Positions 34,287 through 42,018 of a stretch of DNA of 64,000 nucleotides are shown here, one piece after another (position 1 is the stretch's first letter; each line of letters starts with the position of its first letter). Below the pieces are notes generated by a model. That model had not been told where the DNA came from. It saw nothing but the letters and a program-made list of their open reading frames with translations, and made no database searches. The stretch comes from Oscillospiraceae bacterium (lineage in GTDB: Bacteria; Bacillota; Clostridia; Oscillospirales; Oscillospiraceae), in contig DAOUQJ010000006.1 of NCBI GenBank assembly GCA_030625685.1, positions 62,001 to 126,000 on the forward strand. Reading direction: 5' to 3'. Made by a program: the position numbers and the translations under genes.

Positions 34287-34943
34287 ATGAAATCAATGAG
34301 ACGCATTCCAAAACACATCGGCATTATTCCAGATGGAAATCGCAGATGGGCGACAAGTCAAGGTTTGGGAAAAGAAGATGGTTATCAGTATGGACTTGAT
34401 CCAGGCGTAGAGTTATATCAGATGTGTTACGATTTGGGTGTGGAAGAGCTGACGTTTTATGGTTTTACAGTGGATAATACAAAAAGACCATCAGTGCAAA
34501 CGAGAGCATTTCAGTCTGCTTGTGTTGATGCAGTGGAACGTATTGCGCAAAAAGATGCAGACATATTGGTGCTAGGGAATACAAAATCGTCCCTGTTTCC
34601 TAAGACGTTGTTACCATATACTGAGCGAAAAAAATGTGGAAACGGGAATATGAAGGTTAATTTTCTGGTGAATTATAGTTGGAAATGGGATTTAGATGAA
34701 GCCAATCACACAAGTAAAGATGAGAAAAACCGCCTTGAAGAGCGCTTAGCATCCTCAGATATTTCGAGAATAGATTTAATTGTTCGTTGGGGTGGAAGGT
34801 TTCGACTCAGTGGATTTCTTCCTGTCCAGTCAATATATGCTGACTGCTTCATTGTGGATGATTGCTGGCCTGATTTCAAAGCGGAGCATGTGCATGAATC
34901 TCTTGCATGGTATCAAACTCAAGATGTGACGCTGGGAGGATAA
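34287..34943 (+). CDS. Divergent cis-prenyltransferase (UppS-like)
   Basis: 218 residues behind AAAGGAGGT; typical UppS is 235-255. The N-terminal catalytic motif HIGIIPDGNRRWA, with its Asp, is intact and WPDF closes the C-terminal motif. Several normally invariant residues differ: GHKAG becomes GYQYG, STENWKRP becomes TVDNTKRP, RTGGE becomes RWGGR, and the metal-binding YAE becomes YAD. The enzyme family condenses isopentenyl units into undecaprenyl diphosphate for wall synthesis. The changes suggest an altered product or weak activity rather than the main UppS. No isoprenoid genes adjoin it. Confidence 0.72.
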   Translation: MKSMRRIPKHIGIIPDGNRRWATSQGLGKEDGYQYGLDPGVELYQMCYDLGVEELTFYGFTVDNTKRPSVQTRAFQSACVDAVERIAQKDADILVLGNTKSSLFPKTLLPYTERKKCGNGNMKVNFLVNYSWKWDLDEANHTSKDEKNRLEERLASSDISRIDLIVRWGGRFRLSGFLPVQSIYADCFIVDDCWPDFKAEHVHESLAWYQTQDVTLGG

Positions 34944-35190
34944 GAGTTTGTTATGGTTTTGATTTTCCTGTGCCATTGCATTAGTGATATTCTATACACG
35001 TCCTTAGTCATATTTTGTGGACGAGCTTGGTATTTGAAAGGGAAAAGGATTGATGCTCGAGTTTTGAGAAATATTGATGTTTTTTGACTATCTTTATCAG
35101 AGTGGAAAAATGAGATGTTTATTAATAATAGGCGTTTGCTTATAAAGGCAAATGCCGATGTATTTTCAAGTTATTTTACGTATATATAAC

Positions 35191-35237
35191 AATTAAAAAT
35201 AGAGCCAGAACAAATTGTTCTGGCTCTATTTTTAATT
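35191..35237. terminator. Long palindromic terminator between the UppS-like and CNNM genes
   Basis: 23-bp arms AATTAAAAATAGAGCCAGAAC.../...GTTCTGGCTCTATTTTTAATT around a single centre base. It lies between convergent genes and overlaps the stop codon of the minus-strand gene. The rest of the gap from 34944 shows no feature. Confidence 0.85.
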
Positions 35238-36338
35238 TGTCAATTTTTTAGTTGAAGGGTTTGCTCTTTTTTGGGAGCACTGGCAACTTTGATAGTCGAA
35301 GTCTCCAACTATTTGTTTTAAAATATCAACCAAGGTTATAATGCCAACAGTGTCATTATTTTCATCGACTACAATAGCAACACGTTCTCTACTTTGCTTC
35401 ATTTCAGTGAATAATTCAACTAGCATTTTGTTCTTTGATACATGGAACGGATAGCACATAAAATCTTTGACTATTGGCATAGGAGTATCTGAATTGAGTG
35501 AGTTGTGTAGAGAGACAGCATCTTGACTGTAGACAATACCAATCACATTGTTAATAGAACCTTGGACGATGGGAAACTTACTAAGACCAGTTTCAGTTAT
35601 TTTAGTATAAACTTCACGTAAAGTCGTATTTGGTGTGAGTGTTTGGAGTGCTGCTCGACTCGTCATGGCGTCTTTGACTTTTAGGTCAGTGAAGGCGAAA
35701 AGATTGGAAGCGACTTGAAGTTCTACGGCGTTTATCTGTCCCTGCTTATGTGCCTCGTCAAGGAGAAATAGTATTTCATCTTCCGTTACTACAGGCTCTT
35801 GATTTGGGTCTATGCCAAATAACTTTAAGAGTCCGTTCACTGTCGACGACAAAAGATTAACGATAGGATTTACAATAATTGAGAATATATGTATCGGTGT
35901 AATAAACAAAAATGCAGTTACTTCAGGTTTTACCATGGCTATGCGTTTTGGGAGAAGCTCTCCGAAAACTAACATAAATAATGTCATAAGTAATGTGATG
36001 AGTAAGGTAGCAACTGCATGTATCGTTGATAAATGTAAGCCTTCTAAGCCAGTATGCTCAGCAAGTTTGACCAGGGGAGCGGCAAGGGTATCTGCAGCAA
36101 ATGCGCCAGATAAAAGACCTGCTAAAGTAATTCCTATTTGGATTGTGGAAAGAAAGCGACTAGGCTTTTGTTTCATAGCTAAAAGATATTTCGCTTTTTT
36201 GCTTTGATCGTTTGCTAAGGCTTGCAGTTTTCCTTCAGACAATGCAAGAAGAGAGATTTCCATAGAGGCAAGCATAGCATTGATGCAAACAAGTATAATC
36301 ATTATAATGAGCGCAACACTGATAGAAGTAATGACCAA
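35232..36338 (-). CDS. CNNM/CorC-type membrane protein with CBS domains
   Basis: 368 residues from TTG 36338, chosen because AAGGAGG lies 7 bases upstream; the frame stays open to 36566, but that stretch includes the terminator of the alcohol dehydrogenase gene. An N-terminal DUF21 block has about four membrane helices (MLASMEISLLALSEGKLQ, then LVFGELLPKRIAM), followed by two CBS domains (about 205-320). The C-terminal CorC/HlyC domain is missing: the protein ends about 25 residues after the second CBS domain. The family exports or balances Mg2+/Co2+ and similar ions. Confidence 0.85.
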   Translation of the reverse strand: MVITSISVALIIMIILVCINAMLASMEISLLALSEGKLQALANDQSKKAKYLLAMKQKPSRFLSTIQIGITLAGLLSGAFAADTLAAPLVKLAEHTGLEGLHLSTIHAVATLLITLLMTLFMLVFGELLPKRIAMVKPEVTAFLFITPIHIFSIIVNPIVNLLSSTVNGLLKLFGIDPNQEPVVTEDEILFLLDEAHKQGQINAVELQVASNLFAFTDLKVKDAMTSRAALQTLTPNTTLREVYTKITETGLSKFPIVQGSINNVIGIVYSQDAVSLHNSLNSDTPMPIVKDFMCYPFHVSKNKMLVELFTEMKQSRERVAIVVDENNDTVGIITLVDILKQIVGDFDYQSCQCSQKRANPSTKKLTN

Positions 36339-36426
36339 GGTAAAGCCTCCTTGTACAATAATGATACTGTTTGCAATTATATCATCAAATTGTGAGCAGA
36401 TAAAGAGGAAAATTAGGAACGAAAAT

Positions 36427-36467
36427 AAAAAACAGTCCACTGTCAATTGGACAGTGGACTGTTTTTT
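36427..36467 (-). terminator. Terminator of the alcohol dehydrogenase gene
   Basis: Perfect 18-bp arms, AAAAAACAGTCCACTGTC and its complement, around loop AATTG. Right after the stop codon of the minus-strand gene. Confidence 0.92.
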
Positions 36468-36483
36468 AATTAGAAAGGAATAA

Positions 36484-37638
36484 TTATTTAGCGTACATAG
36501 CTTTTCTGTATAGTGCTTCAATGTCTTTTTGAGTTGAAGATCTTGGGTTAACCAAGATGTTACCACTCTTCATAGCGTCAGCAGCCATAACTTCAATTTT
36601 GTCTTCAGTTACACCAACATCTGCTAGGCAAGCAGGAATACCAAGGTCAGCATTTAGTTGACGCATAGCATCAGCAAGCATGATTGGTTCAAAATCAGGA
36701 CCTGCTTCTTTGCCTGTAACATATGTGTAAATTTTTGCATATCTTCCTTGATCAGCAAGAGCATTGTATTCAAGGATTGTTGGCATTAGAACTGCGTTTG
36801 CTACACCGTGAGCAGTGTGGTAGTATGCGCTAACTGGGTGGCTCATTGCGTGGATGTTACCAAGTCTTGCAAATGCAAAAGCAACACCTGCAAATGTAGA
36901 AGCAACCATCATGTTACAAGCAGCTTCTTCATCTTTACGGTTAGCAACAAAACGACGAATGCTTCCGCCGATAAGTTCCATAGCTTTTTCGCCCATTGCG
37001 TCAGTGAAAGGAGTAGCTGCAGTGTTGATGTAAGCTTCCATTGCGTGAATGAATGCGTCAATACCACAAGCTGCTGCAATGGATGCAGGTGCTGTCATAA
37101 TTAGTTCAGGATCTAAAACAGCGTAGTCAGGAGAAATTGCTGGATCCAATACGCTTAGTTTATAGTTTCTAGCTTCGTCTGTGATAACAGAAGCAACTGT
37201 AACTTCACTACCTGTACCAGCAGTAGTTGGAACAGCGATTTGAGTGTCAATTGGGCCTGGAACTTTGCCAACGCCTTCGTAATCTGTAATGCTACCGCCG
37301 TATTTAGCAACAACACCAGCTGCTTTAGCAACGTCCATTGGGCTACCGCCACCAAGAGCTAGCATACTTGTAGCGCCACATTCTTTGTAAATTTTAGCAG
37401 CTGCATCAACTACTTCGATAGTTGGGTTAGGGATAACATCTAAGTATTCATTGTATGTAAGGCCAGCGTCAACAATGATGTCTTTAATTTTTTGTACAAC
37501 GCCGATTGCTTCTAGACCGCGGTCAGAGATAACAAGAACGCTATCAGAACCACATTTTTTTAGAATATCTGGAAGTTTTTTTAGAGCACCCATGCCGAAT
37601 TCACAGTTTTGTAGAATGTTAAAATTGAAGTCTTTCAT
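36484..37638 (-). CDS. Iron-containing alcohol dehydrogenase
   Basis: 384 residues, normal family length. NAD(P) motif GGGSPMDVAKA, then VPTTAGTGSEVT, and the metal ligands in ACGIDAFIHAMEAY and GNIHAMSHPVSAYYHTAHG (Asp and three His). These match Fe-dependent type III alcohol dehydrogenases such as butanol or 1,3-propanediol dehydrogenases, which reduce aldehydes in fermentation. Substrate is not evident. The gene is monocistronic with a strong terminator. GGAAG precedes ATG 37638. Confidence 0.92.
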   Translation of the reverse strand: MKDFNFNILQNCEFGMGALKKLPDILKKCGSDSVLVISDRGLEAIGVVQKIKDIIVDAGLTYNEYLDVIPNPTIEVVDAAAKIYKECGATSMLALGGGSPMDVAKAAGVVAKYGGSITDYEGVGKVPGPIDTQIAVPTTAGTGSEVTVASVITDEARNYKLSVLDPAISPDYAVLDPELIMTAPASIAAACGIDAFIHAMEAYINTAATPFTDAMGEKAMELIGGSIRRFVANRKDEEAACNMMVASTFAGVAFAFARLGNIHAMSHPVSAYYHTAHGVANAVLMPTILEYNALADQGRYAKIYTYVTGKEAGPDFEPIMLADAMRQLNADLGIPACLADVGVTEDKIEVMAADAMKSGNILVNPRSSTQKDIEALYRKAMYAK

Positions 37639-37843
37639 TATTTTGATACTTCCTTTCGAATTTTGTTCAATTTCACTAAGGAATGATTATCCTTTTATGT
37701 GGTTTATTATAGCACTAAACAATGGCATTAAGCAAGCGAATGTCATTTTCAATTTCGCACAATAATGGGGGGTAAAATTTGTGCATAATGCATGAAAATG
37801 ATTTTTTGTTAAGCAAGTTTTGCAATCTTAATGTATAATAAAA

Positions 37844-37878
37844 GCCAACGAATTACATAATATGTAAATTTCGTTGGC
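37844..37878 (-). terminator. Terminator of the 6S RNA transcript
   Basis: Hairpin GCCAACGAA(a)TTTACAT/ATGTAA(t)TTCGTTGGC read on the minus strand, followed by TTTTATTATA. It lies just past the 3' end of the 6S RNA. Confidence 0.78.
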
Positions 37879-37894
37879 AGATATATAGTAAAAT

Positions 37895-38092
37895 GGTTTA
37901 GGAGTCCCGTTTCGGCCGTGATGCCCGTTTAAAACCTGCACAGTAAAGGCAGGTGGGTTGCCTCTGTTTCGTTTTATTGCTTCCAACTTCCGACCGAAGC
38001 CGGGAGGCCTGCAAACCGCGAACCAAGTCAGCGTCCCGTTTGAAAAAATGTGGGTTTAAAAGGGTCAATACACGAACCGCACAGGACAAAAC
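37895..38092 (-). ncRNA. ssrS: 6S RNA
   Basis: About 185-200 bases, much richer in G and C than its surroundings. The two ends pair: GTCCTGTGCGG-TTCGTG at the 5' end (from 38087) and CACGGCCGAAACGGGAC at the 3' end (to 37904), with a small internal loop. Internal strings TTTTAAACCCACATTTTTTC, AAACGGGA and AGGTTTTAAACGGGCATCACGG are like clostridial 6S RNAs as I remember them. 6S RNA mimics an open promoter and binds sigma-A RNA polymerase in stationary phase. The 5' end is only a few bases past the stop codon of the DUF1292 gene, so it may be cut from a shared transcript. A terminator follows. Confidence 0.8.
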
Positions 38093-38095
38093 ATA

Positions 38096-38383
38096 CTATT
38101 CTTCTTCGTCTTCGAAAAGATTTTCCATAAATTTTTCGTAGACTTGTTCTAATTCATCGTCATCATCTAAAGTAGATAGAATTTCTTCGTCATTTTCTTG
38201 GACAACTTTTAATATAATGAGACCCATTTCTTCTTCTGGTGTTTCTTCATCCTCTTGCTCAGTAGGGAAAAAGGAAAGGTATGTTTCACCATTATATTCT
38301 ATTGTATCCAAATGCTCTAGTTCTAATTCGTTTCCGTCTTCATCTGTGACGGTGATAAAATTGGAGCCAAATTCTTCACTCAT
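38096..38383 (-). CDS. DUF1292/UPF0473 family protein
   Basis: 95 residues, strongly acidic. FITVTDEDGNELELEHLDTIEYNGETYLSF matches the DUF1292 family of small conserved Bacillota proteins, whose role is unknown. The C-terminus is a run of Asp and Glu. Start ATG 38383 follows AAAAGGGG. Its stop codon is a few bases ahead of the 6S RNA 5' end. Confidence 0.87.
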   Translation of the reverse strand: MSEEFGSNFITVTDEDGNELELEHLDTIEYNGETYLSFFPTEQEDEETPEEEMGLIILKVVQENDEEILSTLDDDDELEQVYEKFMENLFEDEEE

Positions 38384-38514
38384 ATATTTTAAACCCCTTT
38401 TCTTAGGCTAATTATATTTTACGTGAATATAACATAAAATGCAAGTGTATAATGTGGAAAACTATTGTAGATATTTGGCGAAGCATGAAATAATTGAATT
38501 CACAAAATATAGAA

Positions 38515-38542
38515 TAGACAAATATACAAGCTGTGATATAAT
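38515..38542 (+). promoter_or_regulatory. Promoter of the penicillin-binding protein gene
   Basis: TAGACA (38515-38520), a 16-base spacer and TATAAT (38537-38542), preceded by TGTG resembling an extended -10. It lies 35 bases ahead of the TTG start. Confidence 0.6.
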
Positions 38543-38576
38543 AGTTTGATAAAGTTTTAATTCTGGAGGTGTTTTT

Positions 38577-40874
38577 TTGTTTAGTAAGACAAAAAAAAGA
38601 CGGAAACAGCAATCGAAAGGATCATTGTTGCGATTTGTTTGGACTTTCATTCTCATTGCGCTAGTAACCGGCGCGATGTTATCAGTATTAGTTGCTACGT
38701 ACATTAAAACTGTAATCATGCCAGACGTTGATTTGAATTTAACAGATTTTTCTTTGAATTTAACAACAACACTCTATTATGAGGATAATGAAACAGGGGA
38801 ACAAGACACGCTTCAGCAACTTCATGGAAGCGAAAACCGTATTTGGATTTCTTATGATGAAATTCCACAAAACTTGGTTCATTCTGCCATAGCAATCGAA
38901 GATAAGCGTTTTGAACAACATGAGGGTGTAGACTGGATTCGGACTGTCAAAGGTGTTTTGAATATGTTTACAGGTCAAGACATTCAAGGTGGATCCACCA
39001 TTACGCAGCAACTTATTAAAAACTTGACAACAGAAGATCAAGTGACGGTCAAACGAAAAATTAGAGAAATTTTTCGCGCGTTAGAATTTGAGAAGAATTA
39101 CTCTAAAACAGAAATTTTAGAGTGGTATTTGAACTATATTTACCTTGGAGAAGGATGCAATGGTGTATATACTGCTTCATACGCATACTTTGATAAGCAT
39201 GTTTCTGAACTATCGTTAGCAGAATGTGCTAGTTTAATTGGCATTACCAATAACCCTTCGTTATATAATCCATATCGTAATCCTGAGGGGAATAAATCCA
39301 GACAAGAATCTATTTTGTGGCAAATGCAAAATCAAGGATATATTACAGAAGTGGAGTATGAAGAAGCAGTAAATGAGGAACTCGTTTTCAAACGAGGAGA
39401 AGATGCAGAAAAACGAAATACTGCTTACAACTGGTATGTTGAAGCTGTTATTGATGAAGTCATTGCTGACTTGCAAAGGGAATACAATTTATCAAATCAA
39501 GCAGCAGCAAATATGGTCTATTCAGGTGGTTTGCAAATATACACTTGTGTTGATTTAGATGTGCAAAATGCAATCGACGAGATATATGGAAATCGTAGCA
39601 ATCTCGATTATCAGTCACCTACAGGACAAATGCTGCAGTCAGCCATTACTATTATAGATAATGAAACTGGTCATGTAGTTGGATTGGCGGGTGCTGTGGG
39701 AGAGAAAACAGGCAGTCGCTCATGGAATAGAGCTACACGTACAGTTCGACCACCAGGATCTGCAATTAAGCCATTGTCTGTTTATGGACCTGCTCTAGAA
39801 ATGGGTAGGATTACTCCAATTACGATTATTGAAGATTCACCGTATCAAGGTGGATGGCCTGTGAACTCGTATGGTGAATATCGCATGGAAATGCCGATGA
39901 TGGAAGCGATGCGTATTTCTTGTAATACGGTTGCAGTTAAAATATTAGCTAATATGGTTACGCCTCAAGTTAGTTATGATTTTATGAGCCAGAAATTTCA
40001 CATTGACTTGGTGCAATCTCGTACAGTGGGTGATACCCAATATTCAGATATTGCACTTGCACCGCTTGCTTTGGGTGGCTTAACTGACGGTATGAGCACC
40101 TATGATATGGCAGCTGCTTATGCAGTGTTTCCGCGTGGAGGGATTTATTATTCACCACAAACCTATACAAAAGTATATGATAGTGACGGAAATATATTAC
40201 TAGAAAAAACACAAATTAGAGAAGCTGTGTTAAAAGCCAAAACGACATTTTATATGAATGAAATGCTTGAAAATGTGGTGATGTATGGAACGGGTAGAGC
40301 GGCGAATTTCTCTGGAATGACGATTGCTGGCAAGACGGGTACCACTAGTTCTAGAAAGGATTTGTGGTTTGCTGGATATACACCATATTACTCAGCAGCA
40401 GTGTGGACTGGTTATGATAGACAAGAAGCAGTTCACAATGTCAGTGGCAACCCTTCTGCTCGTTTGTTTAAACAGGTTATGCAAAAGGTACATGAAGGAT
40501 TGGCGTTTAAAAAATTTACTGTACCTGATGCTAATTCGTTGGTGACAGTATCCTATTGTTCCGTTTCGGGGCTTTTGTCAAATGAATATTGTGGTGAATT
40601 CGCTAATATTTGCACGTTGTATAGAGAAGATGTTCCAAGTGCATATTGTGAAATTCATAAAGCTCCGGAAGTGGTTATTTTTGATATCAATGACGTAACT
40701 ACTTGGCCGTTGGATGATCCGTTCTTTGATCCAGCAGACCCACGTACGTGGCCAGAAGGATGGGAAGATCAACTTGAAGAAACCACTGATGAGGAAAATG
40801 AAGACACATTGAATGTTGATGATACAGAGGAACCTGAAACGGTTGAAGATGATACGATTGAAGTACAGGAGTAA
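38577..40874 (+). CDS. Class A penicillin-binding protein (glycosyltransferase-transpeptidase)
   Basis: 765 residues from TTG 38577 behind GGAGGTG. A basic N-terminus and one membrane anchor (about 22-45) precede a GT51 domain with catalytic Glu in IEDKRFEQHEGVDW and the motif QGGSTITQQLIKN. The transpeptidase domain has SAIK (active Ser, in PPGSAIKPLS), SCN and KTG (AGKTGTTS). A C-terminal tail of about 60 residues is very acidic with TWPLDD and TWPEGW repeats. It polymerises and cross-links peptidoglycan outside the membrane. It likely shares a transcript with the small Cys-rich protein downstream. Confidence 0.93.
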   Translation: MFSKTKKRRKQQSKGSLLRFVWTFILIALVTGAMLSVLVATYIKTVIMPDVDLNLTDFSLNLTTTLYYEDNETGEQDTLQQLHGSENRIWISYDEIPQNLVHSAIAIEDKRFEQHEGVDWIRTVKGVLNMFTGQDIQGGSTITQQLIKNLTTEDQVTVKRKIREIFRALEFEKNYSKTEILEWYLNYIYLGEGCNGVYTASYAYFDKHVSELSLAECASLIGITNNPSLYNPYRNPEGNKSRQESILWQMQNQGYITEVEYEEAVNEELVFKRGEDAEKRNTAYNWYVEAVIDEVIADLQREYNLSNQAAANMVYSGGLQIYTCVDLDVQNAIDEIYGNRSNLDYQSPTGQMLQSAITIIDNETGHVVGLAGAVGEKTGSRSWNRATRTVRPPGSAIKPLSVYGPALEMGRITPITIIEDSPYQGGWPVNSYGEYRMEMPMMEAMRISCNTVAVKILANMVTPQVSYDFMSQKFHIDLVQSRTVGDTQYSDIALAPLALGGLTDGMSTYDMAAAYAVFPRGGIYYSPQTYTKVYDSDGNILLEKTQIREAVLKAKTTFYMNEMLENVVMYGTGRAANFSGMTIAGKTGTTSSRKDLWFAGYTPYYSAAVWTGYDRQEAVHNVSGNPSARLFKQVMQKVHEGLAFKKFTVPDANSLVTVSYCSVSGLLSNEYCGEFANICTLYREDVPSAYCEIHKAPEVVIFDINDVTTWPLDDPFFDPADPRTWPEGWEDQLEETTDEENEDTLNVDDTEEPETVEDDTIEVQE

Positions 40875-40897
40875 GTGAGTAGATAGGAGAGTGTGAT

Positions 40898-41131
40898 ATG
40901 AAAGCATCATCGCAGTATTATTGCAATAAAGCGTGTGAGTATTATCCATGTCATGCAATCCCGAAAGATCAACCTTTTAATTGCTTATTTTGTTTTTGTC
41001 CCTTATATCCATTGAAGGATTGTGGTGGTGAATATCAAATTGTGCAAGGAAAAAAAGATTGTTCTGCGTGCTTATTTCCACATAAACCTGAAAACTATAG
41101 TAAGATTCTACAACGGCTCAAAGAACTGTAA
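40898..41131 (+). CDS. Cysteine-rich small domain protein
   Basis: 77 residues with nine Cys (YYCNKACEYYPCH, NCLFCFCPLYPLKDCGG, KDCSACLFPH). The spacing matches the Cys-rich small domain family (PF04071), presumed metal-binding. AGGAG precedes the ATG. It is 24 bases behind the PBP gene, so probably co-transcribed. Function unknown. In some genomes the domain occurs near cobalamin genes, but no such gene adjoins here. Confidence 0.82.
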   Translation: MKASSQYYCNKACEYYPCHAIPKDQPFNCLFCFCPLYPLKDCGGEYQIVQGKKDCSACLFPHKPENYSKILQRLKEL

Positions 41132-41182
41132 ATGAATAAAAGAAGAAGGTCGGCAGTTGCCGACCTTCTTCTTTTATTCATT
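41131..41182. terminator. Long bidirectional terminator overlapping the end of pgeF
   Basis: 24-bp perfect arms (AATGAATAAAAGAAGAAGG... and its complement) around loop AGTT. It starts at the stop of the Cys-rich gene and covers the last codons of the convergent pgeF gene. Confidence 0.92.
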
Positions 41183-41989
41183 GATTTGAATCATAGCGCA
41201 TTGATTCCCGCGCGCATCTCCCATACTTCGGTGCGACCAAAAAAGATTTGGATGACAAGTTGTGCAGAGATGAGACTGGGTTATGTTATTTTTGGGAACA
41301 CCCATAGATACAAGACTGTGAGAGATGATGGATGATATATCCACTTGATATTTTCCGTTTTCTAATGGGGTGATATGTGAAGAAATGCTATTTCCGAAGG
41401 ATGCTCGCATAGCATTTGGCACATCTTCATGTGTTTCAAAACAGCATGGTCCTATGGAAGGTCCAATTGCAATTAAAATATCTTCAAGTTGACTGCCAAA
41501 TTCAGTTTGCATGGTTTCAATTGCGCGTCCAGTGATGTGTTTTGATGTCCCTCTCCAACCAGAGTGTATTGCTGCAATTGCTTTTTTCACAGGATCGTAA
41601 AGTAATACTGGCACACAATCGGCATAAAATACGGCAAGCGTAAGGTTTGGACAATTGGTAACCAATGCATCAGCTTCATAGCTGGTTGGAGAATACAAAT
41701 CGCTGAAAGCATCTTCTTTGGTGAGAAGGATGACCGTGTCAGAATGCACCTGTTGTACCATGACAATATTCTGAACATTGCAATTTGTTGCATTGGAAAA
41801 ACGCATGTAGTTTTCTCGAACATGATTGGGGTCATCGTTTCGTGACCTGCCGAGGTTTAATCCGTGAAAAGGTGCTATACTAACGCCACCTAGGCGAGTT
41901 GAGAATGCGTGTGTGATGGATCTGTCTGCGGATAGGTTGGAAGCAGTGAAATAGTGAATGCCGTTTGTTTTGTGCTCTGTAAAATGCAT
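41174..41989 (-). CDS. pgeF: PgeF/YfiH-type laccase-domain protein
   Basis: 271 residues. Metal-site motifs are QQVHSD (His), VFYADCVPVLLYDP (Cys) and AAIHSGWRGT (His), the classic signature of the multicopper-polyphenol-oxidase-like YfiH/PgeF family. Members act on purine nucleosides or correct peptidoglycan precursors that contain wrong amino acids. The start follows GAGGTGA. The next gene upstream on this strand is secA, 30 bp away, so they may be co-transcribed. Confidence 0.92.
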   Translation of the reverse strand: MHFTEHKTNGIHYFTASNLSADRSITHAFSTRLGGVSIAPFHGLNLGRSRNDDPNHVRENYMRFSNATNCNVQNIVMVQQVHSDTVILLTKEDAFSDLYSPTSYEADALVTNCPNLTLAVFYADCVPVLLYDPVKKAIAAIHSGWRGTSKHITGRAIETMQTEFGSQLEDILIAIGPSIGPCCFETHEDVPNAMRASFGNSISSHITPLENGKYQVDISSIISHSLVSMGVPKNNITQSHLCTTCHPNLFWSHRSMGDARGNQCAMIQINE

Positions 41990-42018
41990 ATATTCACCTC
42001 AGTACACTTAGGAAACTA

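Noticed and set aside
36339-36566. N-terminal extension of the CNNM protein
   Set aside because: The extension runs through the alcohol dehydrogenase terminator; TTG 36338 has AAGGAGG at good spacing.
37898-38089. 63-codon minus-strand open frame
   Set aside because: It coincides with the 6S RNA; the region has RNA structure and no ribosome site.
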